DNA from: Paralithodes platypus | Taxonomy: Eukaryota > Arthropoda > Malacostraca > Decapoda > Lithodidae | Direction of reading: 5' to 3' | Assembly: GCA_032716605.1 (NCBI GenBank) | Contig: CM064495.1 | Location: 24,521,760-24,585,759, forward strand | DNA length: 64,000 bases | Shown here: positions 1 through 9,871 of the stretch, piece by piece | Layout of the letters: each line of letters begins with the position of its first letter | Numbering within the stretch: the stretch's first letter is position 1 | Notes under the pieces: model-generated | Seen by the model: only the letters and a program-made list of their open reading frames with translations | The model's database searches: none | What the model was told of the DNA's origin: nothing | Position numbers and translations under genes: made by a program

Positions 1-292
1 GGGAATATAAGCAGTAATACAACAAATATATATTTATCAGACTTATTGAAACATACCTCTTTTATGAAGTTGAAATCATTAACATTGGCATGGTTTCATT
101 GGTAAACGAAATAATGAATCCATATTTCAAAATTCTTGTGATATTGTCGGCACTTCCTCTTAGCATCAGCAGCAGCCATTATGTCTGTCACACGCAATGT
201 TCAATTTCTAGTCACAATAATTAGTTCACTGACGCCACTCTTTATGTTACGCGTGCTAAGAATGTACAGGGGCAACTGGGCTGTCCTTATCA
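1..292. other. non-coding flank, nothing recognised
   Basis: AT-rich DNA before the first transposon. I see no long frame, tRNA-like box or repeat shared with the rest of the window. The last bases (ACG at 293-295) are one copy of the target duplication of the element that follows. Confidence 0.5.
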
Positions 293-295
293 ACG

Positions 296-484
296 AGAGG
301 GGGGAATATAGCCCTGCAGCGTAGTCCCATATTTCATATCAATTGTTCATTTTTTCATAAAAGCACCAAAATTGGTACACATGTAGAAATATGTATTCCG
401 AACAATTCTAGATATGGAGCCACCCGAGATTGTGCCTTGGACAGCTACGGCGGCCATTTTCCAAAATGGCCGCCATTCTACTTT
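296..484 (+). repeat. left terminal inverted repeat of element 1
   Basis: It pairs with 3331-3507. The inner ~140 bp (from about 343) are almost identical in inverse, including a GC-rich 'ggcggccattttccaaaatggccgcc' palindrome region at 450-475. The outer ~45 bp are more diverged but still start AGAGGG next to ACG. Confidence 0.85.
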
Positions 485-1143
485 AGCGAAATAGGCTATA
501 TGCTCTTTTTTTGTTATTGTCTTTCTGTTAGATCTAAGTAACGTGTAAAATTCAGTACACTGACCATGGAAAAAACGCATCCAAATATTATGAGCAAGTA
601 TTTTCGATAAAAAAGACATTATTTGATTTGTGAATGCCTGCTCTTTTGAAACTTTTCGCTGAAAAGTACCTATTATTGGAGAACATGAGTCAAATGATAT
701 TTATCACATTCAATGGCTTTACGGTCAATAAAAGTTTATTATAGAATAGATACTTTACTCTAATTTGAAAAGGGAATCGATAATCGTGGTAGGCTAATGA
801 TAAACTCAGGAAATGTAATCAATTTATTGCAGACTTGATTTTCAAGCTGCAATGGTTTACTGTATACTACCATGTTACCAGGACACATACACATGGTTCA
901 CACATACATCAGTACAGTACAATAAAATAATGGATTAAGTAACTTTCTTGGTAACTGCGCATGGTAACTACTAACTTTGGAAAACATCACAAGTACAAGT
1001 CTGTAACGATAAGAGTTTCTGAGGGCAAGTGTACTGGCTCTCTCTGGATCAAGAAGTCAACACATTTACAGACAATGCAACTTTGCATTTCCACATTCTA
1101 AGCTAGGCTAATATCTCAATCTCTGTCTACTGGTAGTCTGTGT

Positions 1144-1389
1144 CTACTCGCAGTCTCCATCACAAGCACACAGTCCACTGCATTGCAGATTAGCCTTCTT
1201 GCACTTGCATCGGTTTTTACAGCCTTTTTTGCAGCGGCACGAAACCAGCTCTAAGCAGCATTTTGAAGCCTCAGGGAGTGTGGTCCACAGCGGTTCGTAC
1301 GATCCATCCTCTGTTTCCCACCAGCCCCAGCTTGTTGGTGATGGAAGCACGGGTTGAGGGACCAAGATCTGCCCCCAGATTATAAACAC
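1144..1389 (-). pseudogene. displaced Cys-rich C-terminus of the element 1 protein
   Basis: This frame overlaps the tail of the 608-codon frame in another phase. It reads like the natural continuation: WGQILVPQPVLPSP, then WTTLPEASKCC, then a Cys/Lys array (CRCKKGCKNRCKCKK, CSGLCACDGDC). Such CxC clusters suggest zinc binding. A one-base insertion or deletion at about 1390 would explain why the two parts are out of frame. The frame starts at a GTG, so it is not an independent gene. Confidence 0.62.
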
Positions 1390-3097
1390 CCTGGAAGACT
1401 GATCTCTTCACATGCTGTTCCAAAGCATGGTAGGTAGGTGGGATGCACTGGACGGAGTTCCTCTTGGCGAAGAGTTTCTTTCTGGCCTCGTTGACGTCCG
1501 TATTTTGACTGGTGCGGTCATAGAGGAGCACCACAAATCTTTCAATGCAGTGCAGTGTGTCATCCTGGATGTTGACTGGCGTGGTGGTCAGGGTGACCAA
1601 GGAATCTGTCAGGTCTGGAAAAGAGTTCCATGTGGCCCAGGCAGATTTCTTGCCATGCCCCACGAATGCTGATACCGTGTCACATCCGGTCATGGCGTGG
1701 AAGACAGGGAGGGCACGTGCCTTCTGTGGGCCGAGGGAGGCAGCTATTTCATGGGCAGGGATGTAGCGGTAGTTCTTGCCCGTCCCAAAGGCAATCCAGA
1801 GTTCATCCACGCATCGTAGTGCCTGGGCTACCATCACCGCCACGATGACGACGTCGGTGTCTACGGTTCGAACTTGAATCCGACGGTGGTCATGTTGTGC
1901 AGCATGGGCCACATGCAGCATGATGCGAGTGTCCGCCTCTTCATGACTGCATGGAGCCAGTGAGCTTTCATCTTCCTGCCTTGGAAGACAGATCACTGCT
2001 TCCCCATAAGTGACTACCAGCTCCTTTGCCTCGTCATGGAAGGACTGCACCAGCACATCGGACAGGAAGGTGAAGAGCTCCACTTTGTTTGCGTCGACAC
2101 GTAGGAAACTCTGCCAGTTTCCTGGTATGGCTGTGGTGCTCACCACGCGCCGTCGCACCCCTTTTCCTCGTTTTTCCCTTGTCGCTGTCTTCAAGGAGCC
2201 ATCTTTGTAGCTATCCCAAACGAGGTCGAGACGTGAAGCACGACGCAGTTGCCCTTTGACGTAAGGGATGAAGATTTGGTGGGCATATTCTTGAAATGTC
2301 TTGGCAGTGCCAGGCTTCAACATCTGCTCGATGACGGCGCCATCAAGGACAACAGAAGTGACAGCAGGTGCATCAGACTGAGCTTCAACAAGGCCTTCAA
2401 GGCACTCCAGCAACTGGCTTTTGGTACCCAGGTGTAGCTTGCCTGCATCAGATAACGCGGGAGGACATGCTTGATTTTCATGACGGAAGAATTCGTCCAG
2501 GTTCCCATCGCGGTTCTGGCAGCCGATGTAGAGCCTTGCAAATAAGGCCATATCATTCTTCATAGATGCTTCCTTTCCTTTGGGCACTTTTGGTCTTCTG
2601 TGCGTTCCGAATAGGTGGAGCTTGTTCTTCTTCATAGGTTCGTCAATAGCGTTGGTTCTGTCTATGAGGCAATTATTTGAGTATGCCTCAAACTTTGTTT
2701 GTCCAATCTGCTTGACAGTGCGAACTGTATCAATCACTGCAGGATCAGCAATATCCCTGGTGTCTAGGACCAGCAGATCTTGACTATCCTCCTCGAAGGG
2801 ATTCCCCAGCTCTTCAATGACAGCCACAAGCGATCGTACATCTTTGGCAAATGCTTTCTGTGCACTTGGTGTATCTTCATGGTGACCTGTCTTCTCATTG
2901 GCGTTTCGATACATGTTCGCCTCCTCAAACTCCATGATAACTCTGGCCACCTCGGGTCCGGCGACCATCCAGCGCCTCAGAGCACTGGGATTATCTGTAA
3001 GACCAACGGCACCTCCGTCACCCTTGACACGGGCATTATTCTGTTCGTGCGCTTGGTCAAGAGGAATTGCTGAGAATGCCCTCTTGGTCTTTTGCAC
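1271..3097 (-). CDS. XPG/FEN1-like nuclease-transposase fragment, 608 codons
   Basis: A long frame whose core matches the flap-endonuclease active-site layout in order: VVLDGAVIEQM (first Asp), LVWDSYKDGSLK (second Asp, followed by Arg/Lys), CSHEEADTRI (Glu/Asp pair), VDTDVVIV (Asp pair) and TGCDTVSAFVGHGKK (last Asp plus a helix-hairpin-helix-like Gly/Lys stretch). FEN1 and XPG use the same series of acidic residues to cut branched DNA. The N-terminal block (DQAHEQNN, GGAVGLTDNP, RRWMVAGPE) is shared, as I remember it, with long uncharacterised invertebrate proteins. The reading extends upstream to about 3130 (ending at NEFKAGHF) before a stop, so the listed ATG is probably not the original start and the front half of the protein is missing. 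The frame is lost at its C-terminus by a single-base shift near 1390. It lies inside the inverted ends of element 1. Confidence 0.72.
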   Translation of the reverse strand: MQKTKRAFSAIPLDQAHEQNNARVKGDGGAVGLTDNPSALRRWMVAGPEVARVIMEFEEANMYRNANEKTGHHEDTPSAQKAFAKDVRSLVAVIEELGNPFEEDSQDLLVLDTRDIADPAVIDTVRTVKQIGQTKFEAYSNNCLIDRTNAIDEPMKKNKLHLFGTHRRPKVPKGKEASMKNDMALFARLYIGCQNRDGNLDEFFRHENQACPPALSDAGKLHLGTKSQLLECLEGLVEAQSDAPAVTSVVLDGAVIEQMLKPGTAKTFQEYAHQIFIPYVKGQLRRASRLDLVWDSYKDGSLKTATREKRGKGVRRRVVSTTAIPGNWQSFLRVDANKVELFTFLSDVLVQSFHDEAKELVVTYGEAVICLPRQEDESSLAPCSHEEADTRIMLHVAHAAQHDHRRIQVRTVDTDVVIVAVMVAQALRCVDELWIAFGTGKNYRYIPAHEIAASLGPQKARALPVFHAMTGCDTVSAFVGHGKKSAWATWNSFPDLTDSLVTLTTTPVNIQDDTLHCIERFVVLLYDRTSQNTDVNEARKKLFAKRNSVQCIPPTYHALEQHVKRSVFQGVYNLGADLGPSTRASITNKLGLVGNRGWIVRTAVDHTP

Positions 3098-3330
3098 TGT
3101 GAAGTGGCCTGCCTTGAACTCATTGTAGATGAGTCACCTATGCACAGGTGCGAAAATGCATTTTCCCATACAAATTACCATTTTTGTCACAAAACAATGG
3201 TTGAATATATAATAAATCAACACAAATGACATGTGTTTTGTTTTCATTTGTAATTGCACATCACATGGAGTATTTATCATCTCTAAGAAACCTACAAAAC
3301 GAATAACAATGACAGATATCCCATGTTGTT

Positions 3331-3507
3331 AAAGTAGAATGGCGGCCATTTTGGAAAATGGCCGCCAAAGCTGACCAAGGCACAATCTCGAGTGGCTCCA
3401 TATCTAGAATTGTTCGGAATACATTTTTCTACATGTGTACCAATTTTGGTGCTTTTATGAAAAAATGAACAATTGGTTTGCTATGCTGCAGTACTAATAC
3501 GCCCTCT
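3331..3507 (-). repeat. right terminal inverted repeat of element 1
   Basis: Inverse of 296-484, ending CCCTCT followed by ACG at 3508-3510. It lacks a few bases present in the left copy near the outer end (around 3475-3485). Confidence 0.85.
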
Positions 3508-3681
3508 ACGTCAGTACGGGAAGTGAACAGGTTTAACGTACGGTATGACATTGGGACGGAAGGCCATGTACGCCGCCGAATTCCTTACCCCCTGCGCATG
3601 CGCGAAAATGTAAGCCCCCTTGGCCCTGCCCCGCTGCCCAACCGCATTTAAATATAGCCTTCAAACCGTTTCTGCCAGGTT

Positions 3682-3755
3682 GTTTCGTAGCTCAGTCGGT
3701 AGAGCTCCTGCCCTTGACACTGATAAACCAGTGTTCAATCCCACTCGGATCTAGT
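3682..3755 (+). other. tRNA-like sequence (SINE head or tRNA pseudogene)
   Basis: The stretch has an internal Pol III A box (TAGCTCAGTCGGTAGAGC, 3688-3705, which also forms a good D arm) and a B box (GTTCAATCC, about 3733-3741). I cannot form a convincing anticodon stem or acceptor stem, so I do not call a functional tRNA. An AT-rich tail follows, as in many SINEs. Confidence 0.5.
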
Positions 3756-3805
3756 GTATTTTATATTTTTATTTTGTTATTTTTGTTATGTTATATTATA
3801 TTATA

Positions 3806-3831
3806 TTAGGGTTAGGTTAGGTTAGGTTAAG
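3806..3831 (+). repeat. short TTAGG (telomere-type) tract
   Basis: Three to four degenerate copies of TTAGG/TTAGGG in a row. TTAGG is the usual arthropod telomere repeat. At this length the tract is interstitial and could be incidental. Confidence 0.6.
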
Positions 3832-3982
3832 TTTGGTTAATCTAATCTAATATAATATTTGTACATTTTGGGCAGTGGGCGGGGCCAAGGGGGCTTATAT
3901 TTTTGTGCATGCGAAGAGGGTAAGGGATCCGGCTGCATACATGGCCTCCCCATTGGGACAAAGGATAGGAGAGAGACGAGGA

Positions 3983-3999
3983 GGGGGGGGGGGGGGGGG
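3983..3999 (+). repeat. poly-G run
   Basis: Seventeen G in a row, in purine-rich DNA just outside the foldback element. It is a likely site of assembly or length error. Confidence 0.8.
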
Positions 4000-4029
4000 T
4001 GCGAGGGGCGGGGCACAGATATACAGGAT

Positions 4030-5280
4030 GTGGACGGGACGAGTTATAGCTATAGTTATCTAGCAGTGGTAAACATAGAACACATGACAAGGAAATCAAG
4101 TAATAGAACCGACACTCATTATCATCGGTATATGATTAATTTTGTTTTCTCTACGATTAAACATTGCTGAAAAAATAGTCAATTACATTTAGAAATTATC
4201 ACCAGACACGAAACGTTACTACGTAACGGTCTCAGACCAGCACCGAGCCAAGTCAGTATGTTAGGGTAACGTAGAGGTGGCTTTGCTGAGTTTACTCACA
4301 TAACGGTTGTTGGTGGCTGTTGCGTGCTGAAACGTTCCTCATTTAGCCTTTCATAGACCCCCCTAGACATTTATTGACCCCCTTTCGACCCCTTGGATGG
4401 TCCTATCGACCCCTGGGGGTCGATATCGACCATTTTGGGTACCACTGAATTCTAGACCAAGGTTTGATAAGGTTCACTCAATATAACATAATATATGAAG
4501 ATAATCCATTCTTCCCTATATATTTGCTCACCTGTTGCTCAAATTGTGGGAGAACAATTATTACACCGTTATCAGGCGGAAAACCTTTATATATTTCTAC
4601 GAATATAAGCTCCTATATTCATTAGGTATAAGTATACAATCATTATCCAGGGAATATATACATGCAAATTACACGTAATTCTTGAACGCTTAACTCAGAC
4701 CTTCGTCTATATGCTACGCATTGTCAGGGTACAAGTCCAAATAGTGAATAGTTCAAGTCCCGAGTAATTTGCTCCTAAGTCATATCTTTGACTAATATAT
4801 TTATTACAAGTTTATGAGTTGATCATTCATGATTATTACTCTTTGAGTTTATTGCATTAAATTGCCTGTTCAAGTCGCTTAGACTTATTGTTCGTTTATA
4901 GATCAAGTACTGTCCTATTTTACATATCTATCAGTGCTACGTTAATTACCTCGCAGTAACTATGATTTATACTTTGCCAAGCCATACTTGAGAGCTTGTA
5001 TCTTTATATCAGGACTTTATTTATTGTGATTTGAGGCTATTCGTCTCTTTATGTTATTTATTATATTTTAAATTATAACGTTATTATTCTATGTTATGAT
5101 TATTGTTCCAGAGACATATTGAGATTGTACCCTAGTTGTTAAGGAATAAAAAGTGTAAAACCGCTTATGCATATTTTGTCCATTGCTTGTTATTGTAGTA
5201 TTGTGTATAGATCTGAAAGTTACTCTTATCCCAGCTGGGATTTAATTCAGTTGACGATTAGCGTGAATTCCTAAGTAGGA
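4030..5280. other. AT-rich non-coding DNA, nothing recognised
   Basis: About 1.2 kb with no frame over 100 codons, no tRNA-like box, and no repeat that I could match elsewhere in the window. Confidence 0.5.
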
Positions 5281-5284
5281 AATC

Positions 5285-5545
5285 GCAATCAGTCTATCTC
5301 ACGTTTTCTTCTAAAAGTGGCATAACAGGGATTATCTGTCATGTTAGGCATCTGGTTATTATCTTGCGTGAATACAGATTGGAAATGAGAGTTGAGTTTT
5401 TGTGCTTTGTGTTCTGGAGTGGTTTGAAGTGTATAATTGTTATCTTTAAGTGCTGTGATGGTGGTGGTATCCTGCCTGCACAACTTGAAAAATTTGAAAA
5501 AAGTCTGGTGTTGTTTCTGACGTTGTCTGCGTCTCGATTGCTTAA
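5285..5545 (-). mobile_element. LINE fragment (region before the RT domain), cut by the Academ-type element
   Basis: The minus-strand reading at 5289-5483 has KAQKLNSHFQSVFTQ, the linker typical of CR1/Jockey-type LINEs just before reverse transcriptase. A second phase upstream carries DADNVRNNTRLFSNF, so the piece is frameshifted. It stops abruptly at 5545, where the Academ-type element begins. I could not find its other half beyond 11870. Confidence 0.55.
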
Positions 5546-5962
5546 TAGTAGGGTCATTTGCTTGGAATCTGTGACCATTTTGTTCCTATCTTTTTCTCTC
5601 GATGGATTTGACAACCTGAACCATTTTAAAGGAAAATTAGCTCCTATGCCCCTCTGAAAAATGACGGCTAACTCTGCTAGAGCCCAATATTCAAAATGGC
5701 CGCCAACGCCATCTTGAAAAACATGAAATGTAATATCTCTGGCATCAGATGAGCTACAAGGACGAATGAGGTGTCCCTTTTCACTAATTCTGGCATTACA
5801 AATCCACTGGAATGGTTATTGTATTGTATTGTATTGTATTATACTAATTGTACATACTAATCTGCCACTTCACTGTCACTACATGATTCACTGTATGAGC
5901 CACTATCAGAATCACTGTCCTCACTTTCGCTGCTATCATCACTGTTGTTCTCTGCCTGCGGA
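5546..5962 (+). repeat. left terminal inverted repeat of element 2
   Basis: Inverse of 11430-11866. It includes a short TATTG tandem at 5818-5840 that differs in length from the right copy. Its inner 100 bp also encode the acidic protein tail on the minus strand. Confidence 0.88.
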
Positions 5963-6093
5963 TTTGTAGGTAGTGGTATGGATAGGGGAAGTGGGGGCTG
6001 GGTTGAACGGACAGGCAGACATAGGCCATTTACAAGATGCCATCCATGGCCGATCGGTGAGGGGTGACTTTGGAGCTGGTAATGCTTTTGCAA
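5857..6093 (-). pseudogene. displaced C-terminus of the Academ-type protein with acidic tail
   Basis: Another phase carries PSPIGHGWHLVNGLCLPVR and then an Asp/Ser/Glu-rich tail ending before a stop at 5857. It overlaps the end of the 938-codon frame, which suggests a small insertion or deletion near 6060. The tail lies inside the left inverted repeat, so a copy of its DNA also exists at the other end of the element. Confidence 0.6.
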
Positions 6094-8846
6094 ATATGCA
6101 AGATAGTTTGCACGCTGAGACTGTCCAAGTCAGGCACAAGTCGGATAGTGCTTTTTTTCTTCTGAGCTCTCCACTTCGCTGCCCTCGCATCTCCCAGGGT
6201 CTTGCTTTTTGTATCACCATAGACATATCGAATGACAAACCGCTCCAAATCACTGATGACCTGTTCTGTGACTAGGAGCTGTGAACCACATGCTGCTAGC
6301 AGGTCGTGTGCCTCTTTAGACTTCTCCAGACGATCTGCGATGAGCTTCTTGCTTGCTCCATAGAAGCCAGAGTTGTGGTCACACCCAGTGAGGACATGAA
6401 GTGGTATGATGGATGCAGCCATTGCCTCACTGCACAAACATCGGGCATCGATAAGCTGACGTTTGCATTTCACACACAGGATTCCTGTTGTCTTCTGAGC
6501 AACATATGCCGCTTGCACGTAGTTGTCTGTGTCCTCTGTGTCAAGAACGACAGCTGCTGTGTAGCTGTCTGGCCGGAGCACACTATATATGGTGAGCATT
6601 GCCGTATCTGCCTCTGCATGGGAGCATGTAAGCTCTGGCACAAGCTTGCCTGTGGTGAGATTCTTTGCAGTGCTGCCAACTACACAGTAGATGATCTCGG
6701 TGCTAGTTGTTGCTGCTGTTCTCTGAAATTCCGTTTGAAGAAATGCCTGAAGGCGGATTTTGTTCTCAGGTTTACCCAGGAGAGCATGGAAAACTTTACT
6801 AGAAGGAAATTTATCTTCTGTCTTCATGAAGACATTGCTGATTGTCATTTTTTTTTGGCGCAGTATTCTCTCACTGTCCTTGATCGTGTAATTCTGATCA
6901 TATGAATCATTGACGCAAATGATGCGCTCAGCATGCTTGTGTCTCGTTAGAACGAAGTGCACCAACTTCTCTGCATAATCTCCCCAGCTATACTTGGTAC
7001 CGTCTCCCTTCTCTCTGTCTTCAATGGTAGGAGTTGTTAGGCGCCAGATGAGGCCCATATCAATAATAGACGTGTATACATCAGTCTCTGGAATGACAGT
7101 CATAGTTAGTTTTTGTTGAAGCTTGCTTTTCTGTGCCTTACGGATGGTTCCATTGACGTTGAAGATGGAAAGGCACTCGGCTGTAACACGATGCTGCAGG
7201 ACTTCTTGAAGTTTGAGGGCACTACTCGTTTCAACCAGTCCGAGAACAGAGGCCAAGGCATTACGCTCCATTTCCTCAGTCTTTCCCTTCAGGTTCTCAC
7301 CATCTGCTTTCTTCAATTCCTGAGTTGAAAAGTTCAAACGCTTGCTACGGGGAACTCTGTCGTTGAGAGACTTGGTCTTGGAATACACTCTCTCATTCAA
7401 GAACTGCTTCAGTTTGCTTGTGCCATCCTCCTTTGACGATTTCAAGTCGGCAGCAAGAGCGTCTGAGGCTGGGATTCCTGACTGTAGGGATCGAAGTGTC
7501 TTGTTTGTATGGTCAAATGGATCACACTTGAATTCAGTGAGACATGCGCTTATATCCTGTACAGCTTGTTCATCCTTCTTCATTTTACTCGACGAGCAAT
7601 CAGCATGCTTCCCTTTTCCTTGTTTCTTGCGATTAGCATGGCGATGGACCTTTGTTCTCACCCGATTGATGTTATTCACATTCCGAGTGTTTGAAAGGAG
7701 CTGCTTTTCATTGTTCAGAATGGCCAACCAAGCAGACTTCAGCTTAGAGCCCTTATTCATTGTTGACTCTATCCATATGTCGAGGGCGACACACGAATAT
7801 GGTTTTCCTGTCATTGTCTGTGCAAACATACCACTCTCCATGAATGCAGCCTGATCGACAGGAAGGGTATCAAGCACTGCGGTGAAATCGGGGAGATGCC
7901 GACCATACTTGTCATTATCATAGATTTGCATCAAAGGAAGCATGAGCTTGAGTGAGGACTTGAACTCAGTCCAGTTGCTTGTTCTGATTGCATGGATATT
8001 TTGAGTTAGAACCTCAACCATTTCCATGAATGACATCCAGTATTCTGCTTGTGGGGCACCCTCAAAGTCCTTGAAGAGAGCATCAACGAGGTCCTTCAGC
8101 TCAGCATTTCTCTCTAGCTCTGCATGTTCATCTGCAAGTTCCTGTGCATCAATCGGATGTCGAAGCTTGGCAAGGGATGCCTTTACTTCTTCAGATAGAG
8201 GGGAATCTTCCAAACGTTTGTCTATGACATGGTGGACCAGAGTCTCGTAGAATAGTCGCAAGCAGCGAACCCCACGCTTAACATGTTTTCCACGAATGGC
8301 CTGATCAACAGACCCGTCTGCTATAACACCAGCTGCCACCAACACATCTGAGATGCCAGATCCCTTAAACCTCTTGTATATAGTGTAGATGAACGACATT
8401 TGGATGTGGAAGGATGCCATGAAAGGTAAGATTTTGCTGAACAGCTCAGCATTTTCACTTTTCAACTCTAGCATGAGCACGTAGACAGGATGATCACCAA
8501 CAATTATTGCAAAAGGCATATTTTTTTCTTCGATTGATTTTGCAAGCTTACACATCACATCATTGAGAATTGTCTTACTGGGTGAGTTGGGATAGGTCAT
8601 GTGGTATATTACTCGACTCTTCTCATCTGCATTTGACTGGCTGGCATGAAACCCTGAAAACCCAGGCACAGTCTGTTCTTCTGGCTTAGGTCTCGTTCGG
8701 TCATCTTGCGCCCTGGCCAATGCATGGATCACACCACAAATTCTTTGCACCGATGTGTCAGGAGAAGGAGTACTTTGATCAGCTGGTGGCTTCCTGAGAG
8801 GTGGTACCCCACGCTTCGCTGTCTTGTATGGGTTGACGTTTTGCAT
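6030..8846 (-). CDS. Academ-type transposase/XPG-like nuclease, C-terminal 938 codons
   Basis: This is the longest uninterrupted coding block in the element. A central segment (SGMFAQTMTGKP, VALDIWIESTMNKGSKLKS) sits where element 1 has DQAHEQNN..VKGDGG and may carry the transposase Glu. The nuclease series follows: SIIDMGLIWRL, IICVNDSYD, CSHAEADTAML, LDTEDTDNYV and LTGCDHNSGFYGASKK, ending with LERFVIRYVYG. The reading continues 5' of the ATG without a stop for about 35 codons (EDRPVPGANFASNL) up to a stop near the LINE junction, so the listed ATG is internal. Near 6060 a frameshift moves the real C-terminus to another phase. Confidence 0.72.
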   Translation of the reverse strand: MQNVNPYKTAKRGVPPLRKPPADQSTPSPDTSVQRICGVIHALARAQDDRTRPKPEEQTVPGFSGFHASQSNADEKSRVIYHMTYPNSPSKTILNDVMCKLAKSIEEKNMPFAIIVGDHPVYVLMLELKSENAELFSKILPFMASFHIQMSFIYTIYKRFKGSGISDVLVAAGVIADGSVDQAIRGKHVKRGVRCLRLFYETLVHHVIDKRLEDSPLSEEVKASLAKLRHPIDAQELADEHAELERNAELKDLVDALFKDFEGAPQAEYWMSFMEMVEVLTQNIHAIRTSNWTEFKSSLKLMLPLMQIYDNDKYGRHLPDFTAVLDTLPVDQAAFMESGMFAQTMTGKPYSCVALDIWIESTMNKGSKLKSAWLAILNNEKQLLSNTRNVNNINRVRTKVHRHANRKKQGKGKHADCSSSKMKKDEQAVQDISACLTEFKCDPFDHTNKTLRSLQSGIPASDALAADLKSSKEDGTSKLKQFLNERVYSKTKSLNDRVPRSKRLNFSTQELKKADGENLKGKTEEMERNALASVLGLVETSSALKLQEVLQHRVTAECLSIFNVNGTIRKAQKSKLQQKLTMTVIPETDVYTSIIDMGLIWRLTTPTIEDREKGDGTKYSWGDYAEKLVHFVLTRHKHAERIICVNDSYDQNYTIKDSERILRQKKMTISNVFMKTEDKFPSSKVFHALLGKPENKIRLQAFLQTEFQRTAATTSTEIIYCVVGSTAKNLTTGKLVPELTCSHAEADTAMLTIYSVLRPDSYTAAVVLDTEDTDNYVQAAYVAQKTTGILCVKCKRQLIDARCLCSEAMAASIIPLHVLTGCDHNSGFYGASKKLIADRLEKSKEAHDLLAACGSQLLVTEQVISDLERFVIRYVYGDTKSKTLGDARAAKWRAQKKKSTIRLVPDLDSLSVQTILHICKSITSSKVTPHRSAMDGIL

Positions 8847-8972
8847 TTCACTTCCGAGCTCTTTGAGAGTTGTCGAGAGGTTTGATGCAAAGTTGGCACC
8901 GGGAACTGGTCTATCCTCGTGATTCTCGGAAGGAAGTTCTGTATCAAATTATTCTGGCTGCACAAACATGAC

Positions 8973-9871
8973 ATTTTTATTTTATGTTTTTTTTTCTATG
9001 TGATTGAGGGAGGCAAAAGGCATAACTGCCTATAGCGAGTGCCTCCCCCATAGTTGAAAGAGTGACAGGGCCAAAATCAAGGGACGTTCGAGCCAAAATG
9101 CCTGGACACACAGAGTTTGAAGCAATTTAAGTCATAGGAAGAGGGAAAGACTGATTCTGGGAGAGAGTTCCAGAGCTCAGCTGTTGAGTAGAAGAAAGTT
9201 TGAGAGTAACGTTTCACTCTTGGGTTGGAGAGTTGCACAGAGTAGGGGTGGGATTGAGTTGCAAGACGGGTACCACGTGCCCTACGTAAAGGAGGTGGTA
9301 TGCACTGGGATAGCTCTGAGGAACACTGATTATTATAGTAGCGATAGAATAGCGAGAGAGATGCAACATTGCGGCGGAGAGAGAGAGATTGCAGAGAGTT
9401 GGTGAGTGGACGGGAGTTAATGATACGAAAGGCCTTCCTTTCAACTTTGTCTAGGAGAGCAGTGTGAGAGGAACCTCCCCACACATGTGAACAATACTCA
9501 ATACAAGGGCACACTATGCCCCTGTACAGAGCAAGAAGCTGTGCAGGGGAAAAGAACCCCCTAAGGCGGTTGAGCACACCCAGCTTCTGGGATGCTGCCT
9601 TAGCAAGACTGGTAATATGGTCCTTCCAAATGAGAGCAGAAGAAAAAGAGACACCAAGAATATTGAGAGAAGATGAAGGGTTGATTTTTGTATTGTTGAA
9701 GAATAAGGGATAGTCCGCTGGGAGATCCTGACGGGTAGATAGATGGAGAAATTGGGTTTTGGAAGCATTAAAGTTAACAAGGTTTTCTCTGCCCCAATTG
9801 GAAATAGTATTTAGATCAGAATTTAAGAGTTCTATGGCTTCATTACGTTTGTCGTTGAGGGATTGCTGGCT
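8973..9871 (-). mobile_element. 5'-truncated LINE (family A) inserted in the Academ-type gene
   Basis: A LINE 3' part with a T-rich (poly-A on minus) end at about 8973-8991. On its right it abuts the Academ reading after TGAGQSHR, and on its left the Academ reading resumes at NVMFVQ. Closely similar 3' ends occur at 46899-47233, 30335-31470 and 57503-57762. I could not define a target duplication. Confidence 0.72.

Larger units (their letters stand above)
296..3507 (-). mobile_element. Academ-like DNA transposon encoding an XPG-type nuclease (element 1)
   Basis: The 3.2-kb unit is bounded by inverted ends and by the trinucleotide ACG at 293-295 and 3508-3510, which I read as a 3-bp target duplication. 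The outer ends both begin AGAGGG when read inwards. Inside, the only coding content is a minus-strand protein with XPG/FEN1 nuclease motifs and a Cys-rich tail. Academ is the eukaryotic DNA transposon superfamily known to me for an XPG nuclease and short target duplications, so I assign it there. This rests on motif reading and recall, not on a search. The coding part seems truncated at its N-terminus, so this copy is probably not autonomous. Confidence 0.72.
3548..3965. mobile_element. foldback (MITE-like) element carrying a tRNA-like segment
   Basis: About 95 bp at 3553-3650 recur in inverse at 3866-3960. The shared blocks include 'aggccatgta', 'cttaccc', 'gcatgcg' and 'aagcccccttggccc'. 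The ~210-bp centre holds a tRNA-like sequence and a TTAGG tract. No protein is encoded. The outer ends are too diverged for me to read a target duplication, so the superfamily is unknown. Confidence 0.6.

Noticed and set aside
347..619. 90-codon minus frame at the left end of element 1
   Set aside because: Lies across the inverted repeat and shows no family resemblance.
3682..3755. Functional tRNA gene
   Set aside because: D arm and B box are good, but acceptor and anticodon stems do not pair, so a SINE head or pseudogene is safer.
6306..6905. 199-codon Cys/Leu-rich plus frame
   Set aside because: Antisense of the XPG-like region of the Academ-type protein, which has clear motifs on the minus strand.
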